A stretch of 64,000 nucleotides of DNA from UBA7396 sp047637875 (GCA_047637875.1 JBLJBH010000032.1:1-64000), one strand, 5' to 3'; shown: positions 1-11,036, counted from the first letter of the stretch. Made by a program: numbers and translations. Notes: generated from the sequence alone by a model not told the origin.

Positions 1-123
1 TCTGTAGTATTTTTATTATACTCAAAGTGTCCGGTTTTATTTTAGAATTTTTATTGAAGTTACAGTTTTGCATTTAATCAATATAAATGATAGAATAATC
101 AAAATAATTATTAATTTATAAAA
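1..123. other. Intergenic, no gene seen
   Basis: AT-rich window edge ahead of the first gene. No open frame, RNA or repeat is supported here. Confidence 0.5.
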
Positions 124-747
124 ATGAACTCTAGTTTAAATGTTATTATTCCTTGAAAAGATGAATTAGCAAAAATTGCTCAAAATCATTATCCAACTTG
201 ACATAGAGAAGATACTCAAAGATGAACAAATTGTCATTGAGAAATGTTAAACTATCTAAAAAATTGAAAAAATATTAGATTATTTGCTAAGAAATCTTTT
301 TTAAGGTGAGATATAGAAAAATTTGAAGAAGAATATAAATTAATTAAAGCAAAATTAAAAAATATAGTACCAAATCAATGATTTGTTTGAGTATGATGAA
401 ATATTTTTGCATTTTGTGCTCCAATTTGAATAAAAATAGATGTATTATCAGATAAAAACAGAGAGTTTCTAATAGAAACTTTAAAATTAGAACCAAAATT
501 ATTAAAACAACTAAAATTTTTTATTAAATCTTTTGAAGAGTTTTTACAAGAATGATTAACTTTAGATTTATATTGAAATGAAAATTTAGTAATTTCTGAC
601 GATAATAGACTATACTATTTAGATAGCTTTCTAATTTTTCATCAAAGTCAAAATGTTCAGAAATCATCAATAAAAAATCTAGATTTTTTAAAGTGATTAG
701 TAGAACAAGTAGAATTTGAAAATGTAAAAAGCCCTACAAAAATGTAG
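124..747 (+). CDS. Hypothetical protein, 207 aa
   Basis: An open frame with many in-frame TGA (Gly) codons, starting at an ATG after an A-rich leader. It has no signal peptide or membrane segment. It is rich in Lys, Glu, Phe and Leu, with a Cys-His pair near residue 37 and a late stretch, roughly residues 140-180, ending in YYLDSFLIFHQSQ. I do not recognise a family. The stop codon lies inside the terminator hairpin, and the downstream gene is co-directional but separated by about 75 bases. Confidence 0.7.
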
Positions 748-758
748 GACTTTTATTT
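726..758 (+). terminator. Hairpin terminator
   Basis: The arms AGCCCTAC and GTAGGACT flank a short loop, followed by a T-rich tract. It overlaps the stop codon of the gene ending at 747. Confidence 0.75.
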
Positions 759-821
759 TTTAACTTGCTTTTAGTTAAATTAGAAATAAATTTAATAAAA
801 ATTACTTACTAATCTAAACTT

Positions 822-1904
822 ATGCAAACTTTATTCTACATATACTTATTTATATTTTGAACTTTATTTTGAAGTTTTTCTTCTGTTATAATTGATAGAT
901 TAAAAAATAAAAAATCTTGAATTATTTCTGGAAGAAGTGAATGTCCAAAATGCAAACACAAACTTTCTGCTTTTGATTTAATTCCTATATTTTCATACAT
1001 TTCGACTTTTTGAAAATGTAGATATTGTCGTGAAAAAATCTCTATACTATACCCTATTTTAGAAATATCTACTTGAATATTATTTACTCTAACTTGATAT
1101 TTTTTAATAGATTTTAATATGATTTTAGCTTGAAATATAGCTGAATTATACAAACTTTGATTTTTTTTATTGTTTTCTTTTTTAACTATAGTTTATGTAT
1201 TTTATGATATTTTGTATTTAGAAATACCTGATAGTATTTTATTTATGCTTATATTTATAACTTTTCTAACTATATCTCTTCAATCATTAATTCCAAATTT
1301 CCATATAATTAATATTTTACCAGAATATAATAATTTAATAAATATCTCACATATTTATTACCTAGTTTTGGTATGATTTTTTATGATATGATGTTTTTAT
1401 TTTATTATGCTAAAATGATTAAAAGAAATTTATGATGTTTTTATTTTGTTTTTAATATGATTTATATTACTCTTTACTAAATATTTTTTGTTCATAGATT
1501 TAGAACAAACAGCAATTTGAAGTGCAATTTTATGAAGTTTCTTTGTTTTTTTATTTTTATTTTTACAAATACTTATTTCAGGTTGAAGTTGGATGTGAGG
1601 TTGAGATTTAAGAATTGCTATACTTATGTGACTTTTAGCTTGATTAAGCCTAAGTTTTCATTCAGTTTTATTATCTTATCTTTCTTGAAGTATAGTTTGA
1701 ATATTAATTATTATTTACTCAAAAACTAGAAATTATTATATTGAACAAAAAAATTATTTAAATAAAATAAGAAAAGTTTTATGATTAAAAACTTCTAAAA
1801 TTTCACTAGAAACAAAAATGCCTTTTGGTCCATTTTTAGCTTTATGAATATATGCAGTATTATTTTTTAGTGATGCATTAAAAGATTTATTAGATTATTT
1901 ATAA
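822..1904 (+). CDS. pilD: Prepilin peptidase / N-methyltransferase (A24 family)
   Basis: An integral membrane aspartyl protease that cleaves the leader of type IV prepilins and methylates the new N-terminus. It has 360 residues. The N-terminal methylase region has the zinc-type pairs C41xxC44 and C66xxC69. The catalytic aspartates are visible as D129 (FYDILYLEIPD) and D262 in the MGGGD motif, where two glycines are TGA codons. About eight hydrophobic helices follow. Its substrates are presumably the pilin-like proteins encoded elsewhere in this window, all of which carry the expected Gly/Ala-Phe-Thr-Leu processing motif. Assignment is firm. Confidence 0.95.
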
Positions 1905-1999
1905 AATATTTTTGATTTATGTAAATATGTTTTTGATTTACAAATAAATTTATTTAAAGTATAATCCAAAACATAATATTTTTTAATATAAAAACAAAA

Positions 2000-2533
2000 A
2001 TGGAACAAAAGAAAATTATTGCAATAAAGGATTTTATTGAATCTGCAGAAAAATCTATTAGAAGTGCAAAAAAACTTTTAAGTGAAGTTTTAAAAGAAAA
2101 TAACGTTGATTTAAACGAATTATCTATTGATACTTCTTGACTTGCTGAGTATAGAAGCGAAGACAATAAAATTATAGAATGAGTTTTTACTTGAGAAGAG
2201 ATGCTTGGAGCTGATGGACACAGATATCCAGTTCCTTCAAATTATTCATCAAAATCAAAATTAGTTCAATGAGATAAATTAAAATTAACTATTGACCCTA
2301 GCTGAAAAATGCTTTACAAACAAATTCAACCAATTGAGAGAGAAACAAAAGTATGACTTTTAGTAAAAGAAAATGGAAAATATCAAGTAGTAGCTGAATG
2401 AAAAACTTATAATTTATTAACTGCAGCTGTTACACATTTTAAATGAGAAATCTGAGATAGTTTAACTATTATACTTCCAGCTTGAAAAGATGCAACTTTT
2501 GCAGCAATTGAAGCCGTAATTCCAAAAGAATAA
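2000..2533 (+). CDS. Conserved hypothetical, possible RNA/ATP-binding factor, 177 aa
   Basis: A soluble 177-residue protein. An N-terminal helical segment (residues 1-50) is followed by a compact domain containing a HRYPVPSNYSSKSKLVQGD stretch and a C-terminal beta-rich part ending AVIPKE. The middle part looks like a small OB/SH3-type beta barrel, but I do not recognise a named family. No secretion signal is present. It ends at a bidirectional terminator shared with pilT, which is convergent. Confidence 0.7.
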
Positions 2534-2563
2534 AAAATGTCTGAAATTTCAGACATTTTTTTA
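2534..2563. terminator. Bidirectional terminator
   Basis: A near-perfect palindrome (AAAATGTCTGAAA / TTTCAGACATTTT) sits between two convergent genes, with A and T tracts on either side so it can serve both strands. Confidence 0.85.
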
Positions 2564-3643
2564 ATTCATTCATTCTTTAACAATTTTTGGATTGTTAGCA
2601 TATTTAAGTCATTCTTCTTCTGTTATATATCACATATTAATAAGATCAATAATATCTTTTTCAAGGATTTGCATTCCATCTCTACTCCCCATCTGCATTA
2701 CTGAAGGTATTTGATGTAAATCATTCTCTCTTATAAGATTTGTAACAGCTGCAGTACGAGTTAAAATTTCTTTTACCATTTTTACTCAACTTCCATCAGA
2801 TGCTTTTAAAAGTCTTTGAGAAAATACTCAAACCAAACTATCAGCAAGTTGAAGTCTAACTTGATTTTGTTGTCATGATTCAAAACTATCAATAATTCTT
2901 GAAATAGTTTGATAAGCACTTCTTGTATGTAGTGTAGAAAAAACTAAATGTCCTGTTTCAGCTAAAGTTAAAGCCATTTCTATTTCTTCAGTTGTTCTCA
3001 TTTCTCAAAATAAAATCACTTGTGGATTTTGTCTCATAGCTCAGGCTAAAGCTGTTTTATAATCAGGAACATCTTTTCAGATTTCTTTTTGTTCAACTAT
3101 AGATTTTCCATGAGGATGAATATATTCAACTGGATCTTCAATTGTAATAATATGTTTATTATAATTTTGATTTATATAGTTAATCATTGCAGCTAGAGTT
3201 GTTGATTTTCAGCTTCAAGTTGGTCAAGTTACTAAAATAAGTCATTGTCCTACTTTTGTAATATCTTTATAAATAGATGGAAGATTTAAATCATCAACTG
3301 TTGGAATCTTATTTCATAAAAGTCTTATTACAATCATATAATTTGACATTTGAAACGAAACATTTACTCTAAATCTTCTTCATGAAAAAGTAAATGCAAA
3401 ATCAAGATTTTTATATTTTACTAAATAATCATGTTGTTTTTCTGTAACGATTGATTGAGCAAATTCCATAGTATCTTTCCAAGTTAAAATACTTAATCAT
3501 TCATCTATTTTAACTATATCTCAAGCAATTTTTATAGCTGGATAAGTTCAAACAGTTATATACATATCACTTCATTCATTATCAATCATAACTTGTAAAA
3601 GTTGATCCCTAAGAGTGTATTCTGGTTTTATAGTTCATTGCAT
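2561..3643 (-). CDS. pilT: Twitching motility ATPase PilT
   Basis: The hexameric cytoplasmic ATPase that drives type IV pilus retraction. It is 360 residues, the usual length. Walker A is GPTGSGKS with the lysine near residue 146, and its glycines are TGA codons. Further C-terminal are the Asp box (IITIEDPVEY), the Walker B-type VILFGEMRTTEEIEMAL and the His box (GHLVFSTLHT). The start is an ATG followed directly by a CAA-TGA pair (MQGTIKPEYTL). It stands apart from the pilin operon at 14-19 kb. Confidence 0.95.
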
Positions 3644-3661
3644 AAAAAAATATTTATAATT

Positions 3662-3693
3662 AAAAGTAGTAAGAAAAAATCTTACTACTTATT
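3662..3693 (-). terminator. Hairpin terminator
   Basis: The arms AAGTAGTAAG and CTTACTACTT surround a six-base loop. It is placed after the stop of the secreted protein ending at 3706 and before pilT. The T tract is short. Confidence 0.6.
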
Positions 3694-3705
3694 TTATTTA
3701 AAAAA

Positions 3706-4650
3706 TTACATTTTAAAACTTTTTCTTTTTGCTAAAAATATAGACAAAGTTAGAATAAAAGTTAAAAATAATAATATATTTGTTTCAGTTCATGTAGGTG
3801 GAGTTTGAGTAACATTCATTGCAACTGTCTCTACTGTTTCACCACTTTGAGTAGTAGCATCTAAAATTTCAGTTCAAGTATTTGTTAATTCTTCTGCTGA
3901 TGATAGTTCTTCTAAAACTGGAGTAGCAAATTCAGGAGTAACAAAATCAAATAATGAATTATCAATCTCAATATCTTTATTTTCTAAGTCTTTTAAAGTC
4001 AAAATTAAAATATAATCTTTATTTGAAGATAGTGTATCTGCTAATTTTAAATTTAAATTTGTAGTATCTAAAAACATACTATCAACATTTAATTCTTTAA
4101 AAGTTTTAAATTCATATTTTTCTAAAGAAACTTCTTTATTTAAATAGATTTCTACAGTTTTTGAATCTAGAACAGAAATATATTCTATTCAAGTTTCTTC
4201 TGGAACTAAAGCTGCATTTATAATTTTTGTTTTATCTCAAGATAAATTAAAATCAATAGAAGTATCTAAACCTTCTGAAACAGAAATTATACTATAATTT
4301 TTCCCATCAATTAAATCAGATTCAAGATTTAATTTAATTTTCTTAGCATTATCTAAATCTTTAATTACTTCTAAAACTTTAACATCTTCTAGAATTTTTC
4401 ATTCAGAATCAGGAGAAATTCCAGATAAAATTGTAGATAATCTAACACTTAAAGTTTGAGCATCAATAGCATCTACTCAAGAAATAGAGCTAGATTCTAA
4501 ATTAACTTCTTCTAAAATTTGAGTAACTTCTCATGTTGATGTAGATACTCATGTTGAAGTTAAAGCTCCAGTTGAAATATCTGAAGCAAAAGCGTTTAAA
4601 CTAATTGCTGATAAAATAGCAATAGTTAGTATTTTTTTTGTGTTTAACAT
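3706..4650 (-). CDS. Secreted, C-terminally anchored surface protein, 314 aa
   Basis: An N-terminal signal peptide (MLNTKKILTIAILSAISLNA, cleavage near AFA) is followed by a Ser/Thr-rich region and two or three beta-rich Ig-like segments. The C-terminus has PPTGTE, a hydrophobic segment of about 18 residues, then AKRKSFKM. This order resembles a sortase-type sorting signal with PPTGT in place of LPxTG, but no sortase is seen in the window. It probably sits at the cell surface or is membrane anchored. Its ligand is unknown. It shares the C-terminal architecture with the protein at 29059. Confidence 0.75.
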
Positions 4651-4715
4651 ATAAAAATTAATTAAAATATAAATAAGCAAAAGTATTGTAGCATAAAATT
4701 AAAATTAAATCAAAA

Positions 4716-5711
4716 TTATAAATACTTTTTTATATTTTTTAGTAAGTTAGTTTCATTATCCAATAATTTAACTTGACTTTTATCTTTATATAAAAGAAAA
4801 TCTTCAAATCATTTTTTTGTATTTTCTTCAGAGTTAAAATTTCTAAAAACTTCTAAATAACATAAAAAAGTATTTGATTTAGATATTAAAAAATTTCAAA
4901 AATCCTCTATTTTTTCTTTGTGAGCTGCATTGTGTTCTTTATAAATATCCCATAAAAAAGGGTTCTTTGTCATCAAAGCTCATACCAAACTATTTTCTCA
5001 TCTCACAATATTTTTTTCACACAAGTATAATATTTTTCCATACTCTAAAATATTTAAAAATGGCATATTTATAACATTTTTTCAAGTTAAAGTATTATCA
5101 AAAATTAGATAAAAATTATCATTATCTTGCGAAATAATATTTTTAATATTTTCAAACGTTTCTTTATAACAAAAAACTGAAATCCAATTTCTTTGATATA
5201 AACTTTCTTCTAAATTTGGTATTAATTCCTTTTTATAATGTAAAACTCATTTTTCCATTACATCTTTTTCAAATTCTTCTCAATACGGATTTATAATCAC
5301 TCATCATCATTCTGGTAAAAGCGATGGAATATAATGAGTAACAGAAACATTTTTTGAAGTATATGAAGTATTATGGAGACTTTTTACTCCTGAATGCATA
5401 AGAAAATATGAAAAATTTATAAGTTTTATTTCATATTCAAAATTATGCAGATATTCAAAATCTATTTTTCTATCAAAAAAGTTAAAAACGATATGAGAAG
5501 GATTTAAATTTTTTATTTCTTTTAAATCATAATAAGTAATATTTTGAAAATTATTTTCTCATTTCAGTTTTAAAAAAAGTTTTTCATCATCCAAAAAAAA
5601 CCTAATCTTTATATCAGGTCTTTCTTTAACCAAAGAAATAGCTAAATTAAAAGCAAATCCAGCATCTCCATAATTATCAATAATGGTAGTGAGAAAATCT
5701 ATTTGTTTCAT
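4716..5711 (-). CDS. earP: EarP-like EF-P arginine rhamnosyltransferase
   Basis: A GT-B glycosyltransferase that in other bacteria transfers rhamnose from dTDP-rhamnose to an arginine of elongation factor P. It is 331 residues. The N-terminus contains IDNYGDAGFAFNLA, with D12 and D16 at the positions of the catalytic Asp pair known for the family. The C-terminal half contains IVRGENS and NPFLWDIY, matching the family signature RGEDS/PFVWHIY with the essential Glu retained. It overlaps the upstream U32-family gene closely (three-base overlap region), so the two are likely co-transcribed. The EF-P gene is not in the window. Presence in a CPR genome is unusual. Confidence 0.85.
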
Positions 5712-5712
5712 A

Positions 5713-7089
5713 CTAAAAATTTTTATTAAGCATTTCCCTAAACCATAATTTTTCTCAAAATAGATACGTTAAATCGTAATGTGCTCTTTCTAAACTCGCA
5801 CCTCTATTAATCAAATTTTCATCTACTTTTTGAGTATGTACCACACTTTCTATAATTTTAATTTTTTCGTTATAATTTCTTCCTCTAGTTGGAAATTTAA
5901 CTGTTTCTATATTTGGAAACTTTGAAAAAAATAAATAACTATATAAATTTAAATTATCTCATTTTGCATAAAAAAGTCCTGTTTTCAGTGCTTTTAATTT
6001 TGGTTCTCACCCTATAGTTTTCACTTTATTTATGAAATATTCCATTCCAGTTTTTATAGATTTTTCAAGTTCTTCTCTCAAGTTCAGTAAATCAATCTTA
6101 CTTTGTTCATCAGGAAGAGTATAATTTTTTAAAATATAATTGAGTCACTTAAAATAAGTTAAAATCTTTTTATTTTTATCACTATTCACTCAAGAAATAG
6201 CATCAAAAAATAAATCCACTCTATTTTTTGAAATTTTATAAATAGAAAAAAGTTCTTTTTTCAAAAATTCTATATCCTCCATTCAAAGCTCAATTTTTGT
6301 CAAAATATCAGAAATTTTCTCAAATATATCTTGAAAATTATCATCAAACATTCAGATTTTATCAAGATCAGAAATTGAATTGTCTAAAACTATTTTCTTA
6401 AAATCAGCTCTAAATTTCTTTTTAAATATGAGATCATTCACTACCACGGTACAAATATCCCTTGATCCATATTTATGTTCAGCAAAGCAAAGTCAATTAT
6501 TATATCTACAAAAATCCCCTTCTCCAAATACTTCAAATTTTGTTTCTGGAAAAGTCGTTACAATATTTTCTATTTCTCTTAAAGTGACTTCCCTACTTAA
6601 AATAACTTTATTTATTTTATAATTTTCTAAAAAAAATCTAATACTTTGCGTATTATAAACTGCCATAATTGTAGAAATATTTATTTTCCCTGAATAATTT
6701 ATAGATTTTAAATACTCTAAAATTCAAATATTTCAACAAATTATTCAATCAATTCAAAGGGAAATAAATTCATCTACCATTTGCTTTATATAAGGCATTG
6801 TTACATCAGTATAATACCAAGCATTTAAATTTATAAAAAGTTCAAATCAGTGTTTATGAACTTCCTGTACTATCAATTTTAATGATTCAAAATCAGTAAT
6901 TTGTTCATGTTCAGCAAATCTACCATTTGGCGAAACTTCAAATCAAAATTTTTCAAACCAATATGGTGGATTGTATCCAGTGAAAAATTCGTTGGCTCCT
7001 CACTCAACTAAATCAGAAATATATTTTTCCACATCTTTGGCATTTTTCCCTTTGGTAGAAAATCAAAGTCACACTATTTTTTTAAACAT
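5713..7089 (-). CDS. Peptidase U32-family protein
   Basis: 458 residues. It starts as a TIM-barrel-like domain (MFKKIVGLGFSTKG...), continues with LILSREVTL-type REVTLREI, and has the U32 signature region EVFGEGDFCRYNNGLCFAEH with two cysteines. Members of this family, such as RlhA, TrhP and UbiU, carry out hydroxylation of RNA or ubiquinone with an Fe-S cluster rather than proteolysis. The substrate cannot be read from the sequence. It ends just before the earP start and shares its operon. Confidence 0.8.
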
Positions 7090-7130
7090 TTGTAAAAATT
7101 AGAAATATTTCTATCATTATATGCATAAAA

Positions 7131-7160
7131 AAAATCTTACAAATTTTTGTAAGATTTTTT
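7131..7160. terminator. Hairpin terminator after rpsU
   Basis: AAATCTTACAAA pairs with TTTGTAAGATTT and is flanked by A and T tracts. On the minus strand it follows the rpsU stop. Confidence 0.8.
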
Positions 7161-7164
7161 TGTA

Positions 7165-7365
7165 TTAGAAATACACTTTGTTGTTTAACTCTCTGTATTT
7201 AGCTCTAATAATAGCTTTTTCTCTAACTTTTCTTCCTGATAAATCTCTAATTGCATATCTTTCGGCTTTAATTTTATTTGCAATTCTAGATTGGAAAAAT
7301 AATTTTTTATATCTAAGAATAAGTTTATCATTAGTTTCTCATTCGTTTCTAACAGCGTAAATCAT
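7165..7365 (-). CDS. rpsU: Small ribosomal subunit protein bS21
   Basis: 66 residues, very basic, with the bS21 pattern VRNEGETNDKLILRYKKLFF followed by the arginine-rich helix. It helps base pairing between the anti-SD region of 16S rRNA and mRNA. The start is fixed by a strong AAGGAG Shine-Dalgarno sequence (7375-7380 on the plus strand), which stands out because most genes here have none. It is a single-gene unit with its own terminator. Confidence 0.9.
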
Positions 7366-7373
7366 TTTTTCTA

Positions 7374-7380
7374 TCTCCTT
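7374..7380 (-). promoter_or_regulatory. Strong Shine-Dalgarno of rpsU
   Basis: AAGGAG lies about eight bases before the rpsU ATG. A good SD is uncommon in this window, where A-rich leaders are the rule. Confidence 0.75.
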
Positions 7381-7481
7381 AAGATAGTTATTAATAAAGT
7401 GTAGTTATTTTATTTAAAATTTAAATTTGTCAAATTAAAACTCTTAAATACAATACAAAAAATACTTTATAATAATAAAAA

Positions 7482-7823
7482 ATGAACCAAGAAAGATTAA
7501 AAAAGATGAATGCTTTATTAAAGGAAATTGTATGAGTTTGTATATATGAAAAAACTATAGAAATTCAAAGTGATTTTTGATTGATTACTGTAAATGATGT
7601 AAAACTAGCTACAGATATGTCTTATTTAGATGTTTTTGTTAGTTCAATTAAAAACTCAGATAAATTATGTAAAACTCTTGCATGATTTGCACAAGATGTT
7701 AAAGAGGATATAAACAAAAAAATTACACTTAGAAAAACACCAATTATAAGATTTAGATACAATGATGAGATGGAATTTGCAACTGATTTAATAAGTAAAA
7801 TTAATTCTCTAGAAATTAACTAA
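7482..7823 (+). CDS. rbfA: Ribosome-binding factor A
   Basis: 113 residues with the KH-type fold of RbfA: an N-terminal helix (RLKKMNALLKEIV), the strand VNDVKLATDMSYLDVFVS and the C-terminal TPIIRFRYNDEMEFATDLISKI matching the family signature. It acts in 30S maturation and 16S 5'-end processing. The next gene starts two bases after the stop, so they form an operon. Confidence 0.88.
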
Positions 7824-7824
7824 T

Positions 7825-8781
7825 ATGAAAAAATTAAAAAATATTATAGAAAAATATAAAAAAATTATTTCTAATTTTAAATATAAAAAAAATATTAGAA
7901 AAGAAAAAAGTAAACTTTATGTTCAAGAAAATTGAGCAAAGTATAAATCAAAAAGAAATAAATTTAAAATTTTTACCTCAAAACTAGAATTTGAAAATAC
8001 TTTTAGTGATATAAAAAAAATAAATGTTTATTATTATATAATTTGATTATTTTTAATAGTATCTAGTTTTTATGTTTTATTTTTATCACATTATTTTTCT
8101 GTTAAAAGTATTGATATAATTAGAAACGATGAATTAATAAATATTGATTTATCATATAAATCTGTAGAAAATTTTAGATATAAACCTATTTTATTTGTTG
8201 ATAAGAATGATATAAAATTAAATCTACTATCACATCAACCCAATATAAAAAACATTGTTATAAGAAAAATTATGCCTGATAAAATAAAAATAGTTATAGA
8301 ATGATTTGAAAGTGTTTTTGAAACTGAATTTGATGGTAAAATTTATCAAATAACAAGTAATTGAGTTATAATTCCATCAAAAAGTAAAGAAAATTCTCAA
8401 AAGATAAAAATTATTTGATTAAATAATTTATGAATAATCGATTATAAAAAAATATTTAAAGATATTTATATTAATAAAATTAGAAATATAATTGAATTAA
8501 TAAAATTAAAAAATTCTTTTATAACTATAAGTGATATAATATATTATCAAAAAGAAGCTGAATTACATATAATTGATCAAAACTGAACAACTATAATTTT
8601 TGATTTAGCAAAAGAAGAAAATATCCAAATTGAAAAATTAAATATTTTTCATAAAAAATATGTTAATCAAATAAAATTTTGAGTAATTTACCTAGACTTA
8701 AGAATAAATGAAAAAATTATTTATTGTGCAAGAGATAACGAATTTCAATGTAAACAAAATTTAAAAAGTATATACGAATAA
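7825..8781 (+). CDS. ftsQ: FtsQ/DivIB-like cell division protein
   Basis: 318 residues: a basic cytoplasmic N-terminus of about 72 residues, one membrane helix (IIGLFLIVSSFYVLFL), then a POTRA-like segment starting SVKSIDIIRNDELINI and a beta-rich periplasmic domain with HQPNIKNIVIRKIMPDKIKI. This order matches FtsQ/DivIB, a septal scaffold linking early and late divisome proteins. Sequence is divergent, so the call rests on topology and the POTRA pattern. Co-transcribed with rbfA. Confidence 0.75.
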
Positions 8782-8811
8782 AAAACTTGAGAAAATCTCA
8801 AGTTTTTTATT
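8780..8811. terminator. Bidirectional terminator
   Basis: AAAACTTGAGA and TCTCAAGTTTT enclose a short loop between the convergent ftsQ-like gene and the anti-sigma-type gene. Confidence 0.85.
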
Positions 8812-9376
8812 CTAAATTTAATTTTTTATTAACTCATACTATCAATCATCATGATAAAGAATCTTTAAAGTAAAGTTCATCAACAAGTTTTGTAATAATC
8901 AAAAATAATCATCTTCATCTAATTGATTTATGTTCTTCAAATCATTTTTCAAGTCTTTGTTTTCTTAATTCATCCATTTCTAAAGCATTTTTATTTTTTT
9001 CTCAATCTCAAGCATCTTCAACTTCAATATTTAAAAAAATCTCATTTCATTTTTTGTGTGATTTAAATCTCATAATATTTGTACTTCAAGACTTACTTCA
9101 ATATTCAATAGCATTATTATTTAATTCATCAACTACTAAAACAAATCTATTTTTCCAAGTTGTATTAATTCAAATAACATCTAAAATAACTAGTAGATAA
9201 TCCCTTAAATACTTAGCATTTTTAAAATCAGATTTAAATAAAAAAGAAATTTCAAAACTATCTTCACTATAAATAGATGTTATATAATCTTTATTTATAT
9301 AGTTTTGAGGTAAATCATCTACAAATATTTTTTCCATTAATTTATATAAAAAAATATATTTAGAAGAATATAACAT
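8807..9376 (-). CDS. Anti-sigma factor-type histidine kinase-like ATPase
   Basis: 189 residues. It has the GHKL ATPase N-box (DELNNNAIEYG near residue 88) and a G2-type box IRGRGLFLI, without a phospho-acceptor His domain. This matches the RsbW/SpoIIAB class, which binds sigma factors or phosphorylates anti-anti-sigma proteins. No STAS-domain partner is adjacent. The annotated ATG could be replaced by the internal Met at residue 14 (MEKIFVDDL). Confidence 0.75.
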
Positions 9377-9396
9377 TTTTTATAAAAAAAATCAAA

Positions 9397-9426
9397 TAAA
9401 AAATACCTGTTTCCAGGTATTTTTTA
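9397..9426. terminator. Hairpin terminator after HU
   Basis: AAAATACCTG and CAGGTATTTT enclose a four-base loop, flanked by A and T tracts. Confidence 0.8.
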
Positions 9427-9436
9427 TTTTTTGTTA

Positions 9437-9709
9437 TTATCTAACATTTTCTTTTAAAGTTTTACCAGCTCTGAAAACAGGAGTTTTCATAGCTTTAATA
9501 GAAATTTTAGCTCCAGTTCTTGGATTTACTCAATTTCTAGCAGCTCTTTGAGAAACTTTAAATGCACCAAAACCAGTAACATTAACTTCTCTACCAGCTT
9601 TTAATTCAGTAGTAATAACTGAAACCATAGTATTTAAGGCTTTACCTACAGCATCTTGAGATAACCCTGCAGCAGATGCTACTGCTTTTATAAAATCTTG
9701 TTTTTTCAT
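9437..9709 (-). CDS. hup: DNA-binding protein HU
   Basis: 90 residues, the standard HU length. The N-terminus is MKKQDFIKAVASAAGLS, the dimer helix is followed by the GFGAFKV strand, and the DNA-binding beta arm carries RNGVNPRTG with the conserved proline at the intercalating tip. The C-terminus KTLKENVR is typical. It compacts the nucleoid. Only one glycine is TGA, in keeping with an abundant protein. Confidence 0.93.
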
Positions 9710-9809
9710 AACAAAAAAGTTATTAATAAAATAAACATCTACAATATAGCTAGTTTAAAACAAAATGCAAATCTTTTTTTATTTTTTAGCTTAGATAAAG
9801 GAATTAAAA

Positions 9810-9840
9810 ATTAAAATGGCTTAAATAAGCCATTTTAATT
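9810..9840. terminator. Hairpin terminator after the RT gene
   Basis: TTAAAATGGCTTA pairs with TAAGCCATTTTAA. It follows the RT stop codon at 9854 on the minus strand. Confidence 0.75.
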
Positions 9841-9853
9841 AATTAGAAAATAT

Positions 9854-11017
9854 TTATTTTCTCTTACTTGTAACTTTAGTATATCAATTACTTATATAAA
9901 AGTTATTCCAAAAATAAGCACTAACTTTATTTAATAAAAAAGTTTTTCTAAGTTTATAACTATTTTGATGTTTTATAAGTCATAAATATGAGTTAACAGT
10001 TTGTCTGAAATCTTGTTTTAAAATTTTATCTATTTTTCAATTATTCTTCCTTATTTCTTGGTTTAATATATTTAATTTATCGTAAATATTAGTTTTTGTT
10101 CTTTTTCAAGTATAAATTCTATATGGTTTAATAAAGCTTCCTAAAAATAAAACTCCCTTTTTGAAGTGCTGTAAATATATCTTATTTGGATGAAGAGTTA
10201 ATTTTAGTTCTTCTTTTAAATATTTTTCTATTTCTTCTTTACAAAAAGTTAAATATTTCTTATCTTTATGAATGAGTATAAAATCATCTACATATCTTCA
10301 ATAATATCTAATTTTTAATTTTTGTTTTATAAATTTATCCAAAAAATCTAAATAAAAATTTGCAAAAACTTGGCTTGTTAAATTTCAAATCGGTAATCAA
10401 GCATTTTCTTTAGCAAAAAATAAAGACTTACTTTTAGGTAAGCCTTCCCAGTCTTCTTTATCTCATTTAATTATACAATTTTTAGTTGGATTGTTATAAA
10501 TAATTTTTTGGATTAAATCTGTAGGGAACGCAGGCCTGAATTCCCTACAAGATATAAATTCCATTAATCTTTCCCATAAAATATTTTTATCAATACTCAT
10601 AAAAAATCACTGAATATCAAGTTTTAAAATATAACAATCTTCTTTATAATTATTACTACAAGATTTTATAAACTTTTGAATTCTTTTTACTCAAAACAAA
10701 GTTCATTTTCACTTTCTACAACTATAACTATCATATATAAAACTTTTTTCAAAATACCCATTAATTTTATTTATAACATAATGATGTACAACTCTATCTC
10801 TAAAATCTCAAGCAAAAACTTCTCTTTTAACTGGTTTATTTACTATAAATGCTATTGATTTTCATACTTCATAAGTTCAATTTTCTATTTCTTTTGCTAA
10901 TGAAATAAGATTTGATTCATGGTTTAACTCAAACTGAAGTTGATTTATCGTTTTTCTTTTATTTTTACGACAATCATAATATGCCTGAAAAATATCATAA
11001 AGTAATTGTTTTTGCAT
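9854..11017 (-). CDS. DGR reverse transcriptase
   Basis: 387 residues. It copies the template-repeat RNA with adenine mutagenesis so that the cDNA can replace the variable repeat of the target pilin. Motifs in order are the RT2-like region YILKLDIQGFFMSIDK, the motif-4 stretch GLPIGNLTSQVFANFYLDFL, the active site YVDD (residues 242-245), and the thumb region FKKGVLFLGSFIKPY. The LPIGNLTSQ motif, in place of group II-type PQGxxxSP, is typical of DGR RTs. It has no maturase or endonuclease domain. A short palindromic repeat lies in frame at 10519-10554 (about residues 155-166). Confidence 0.95.
10519..10554. repeat. Small palindromic repeat inside the RT gene
   Basis: TAGGGAACG...TTCCCTA with the tail CTACAAGATAT. 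The same tail and arm occur at 13942-13973. It is read through in frame and adds REFRPAFPT-type residues to the RT. Confidence 0.6.
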
Positions 11018-11036
11018 AAATATTTAATTTAAAAAA

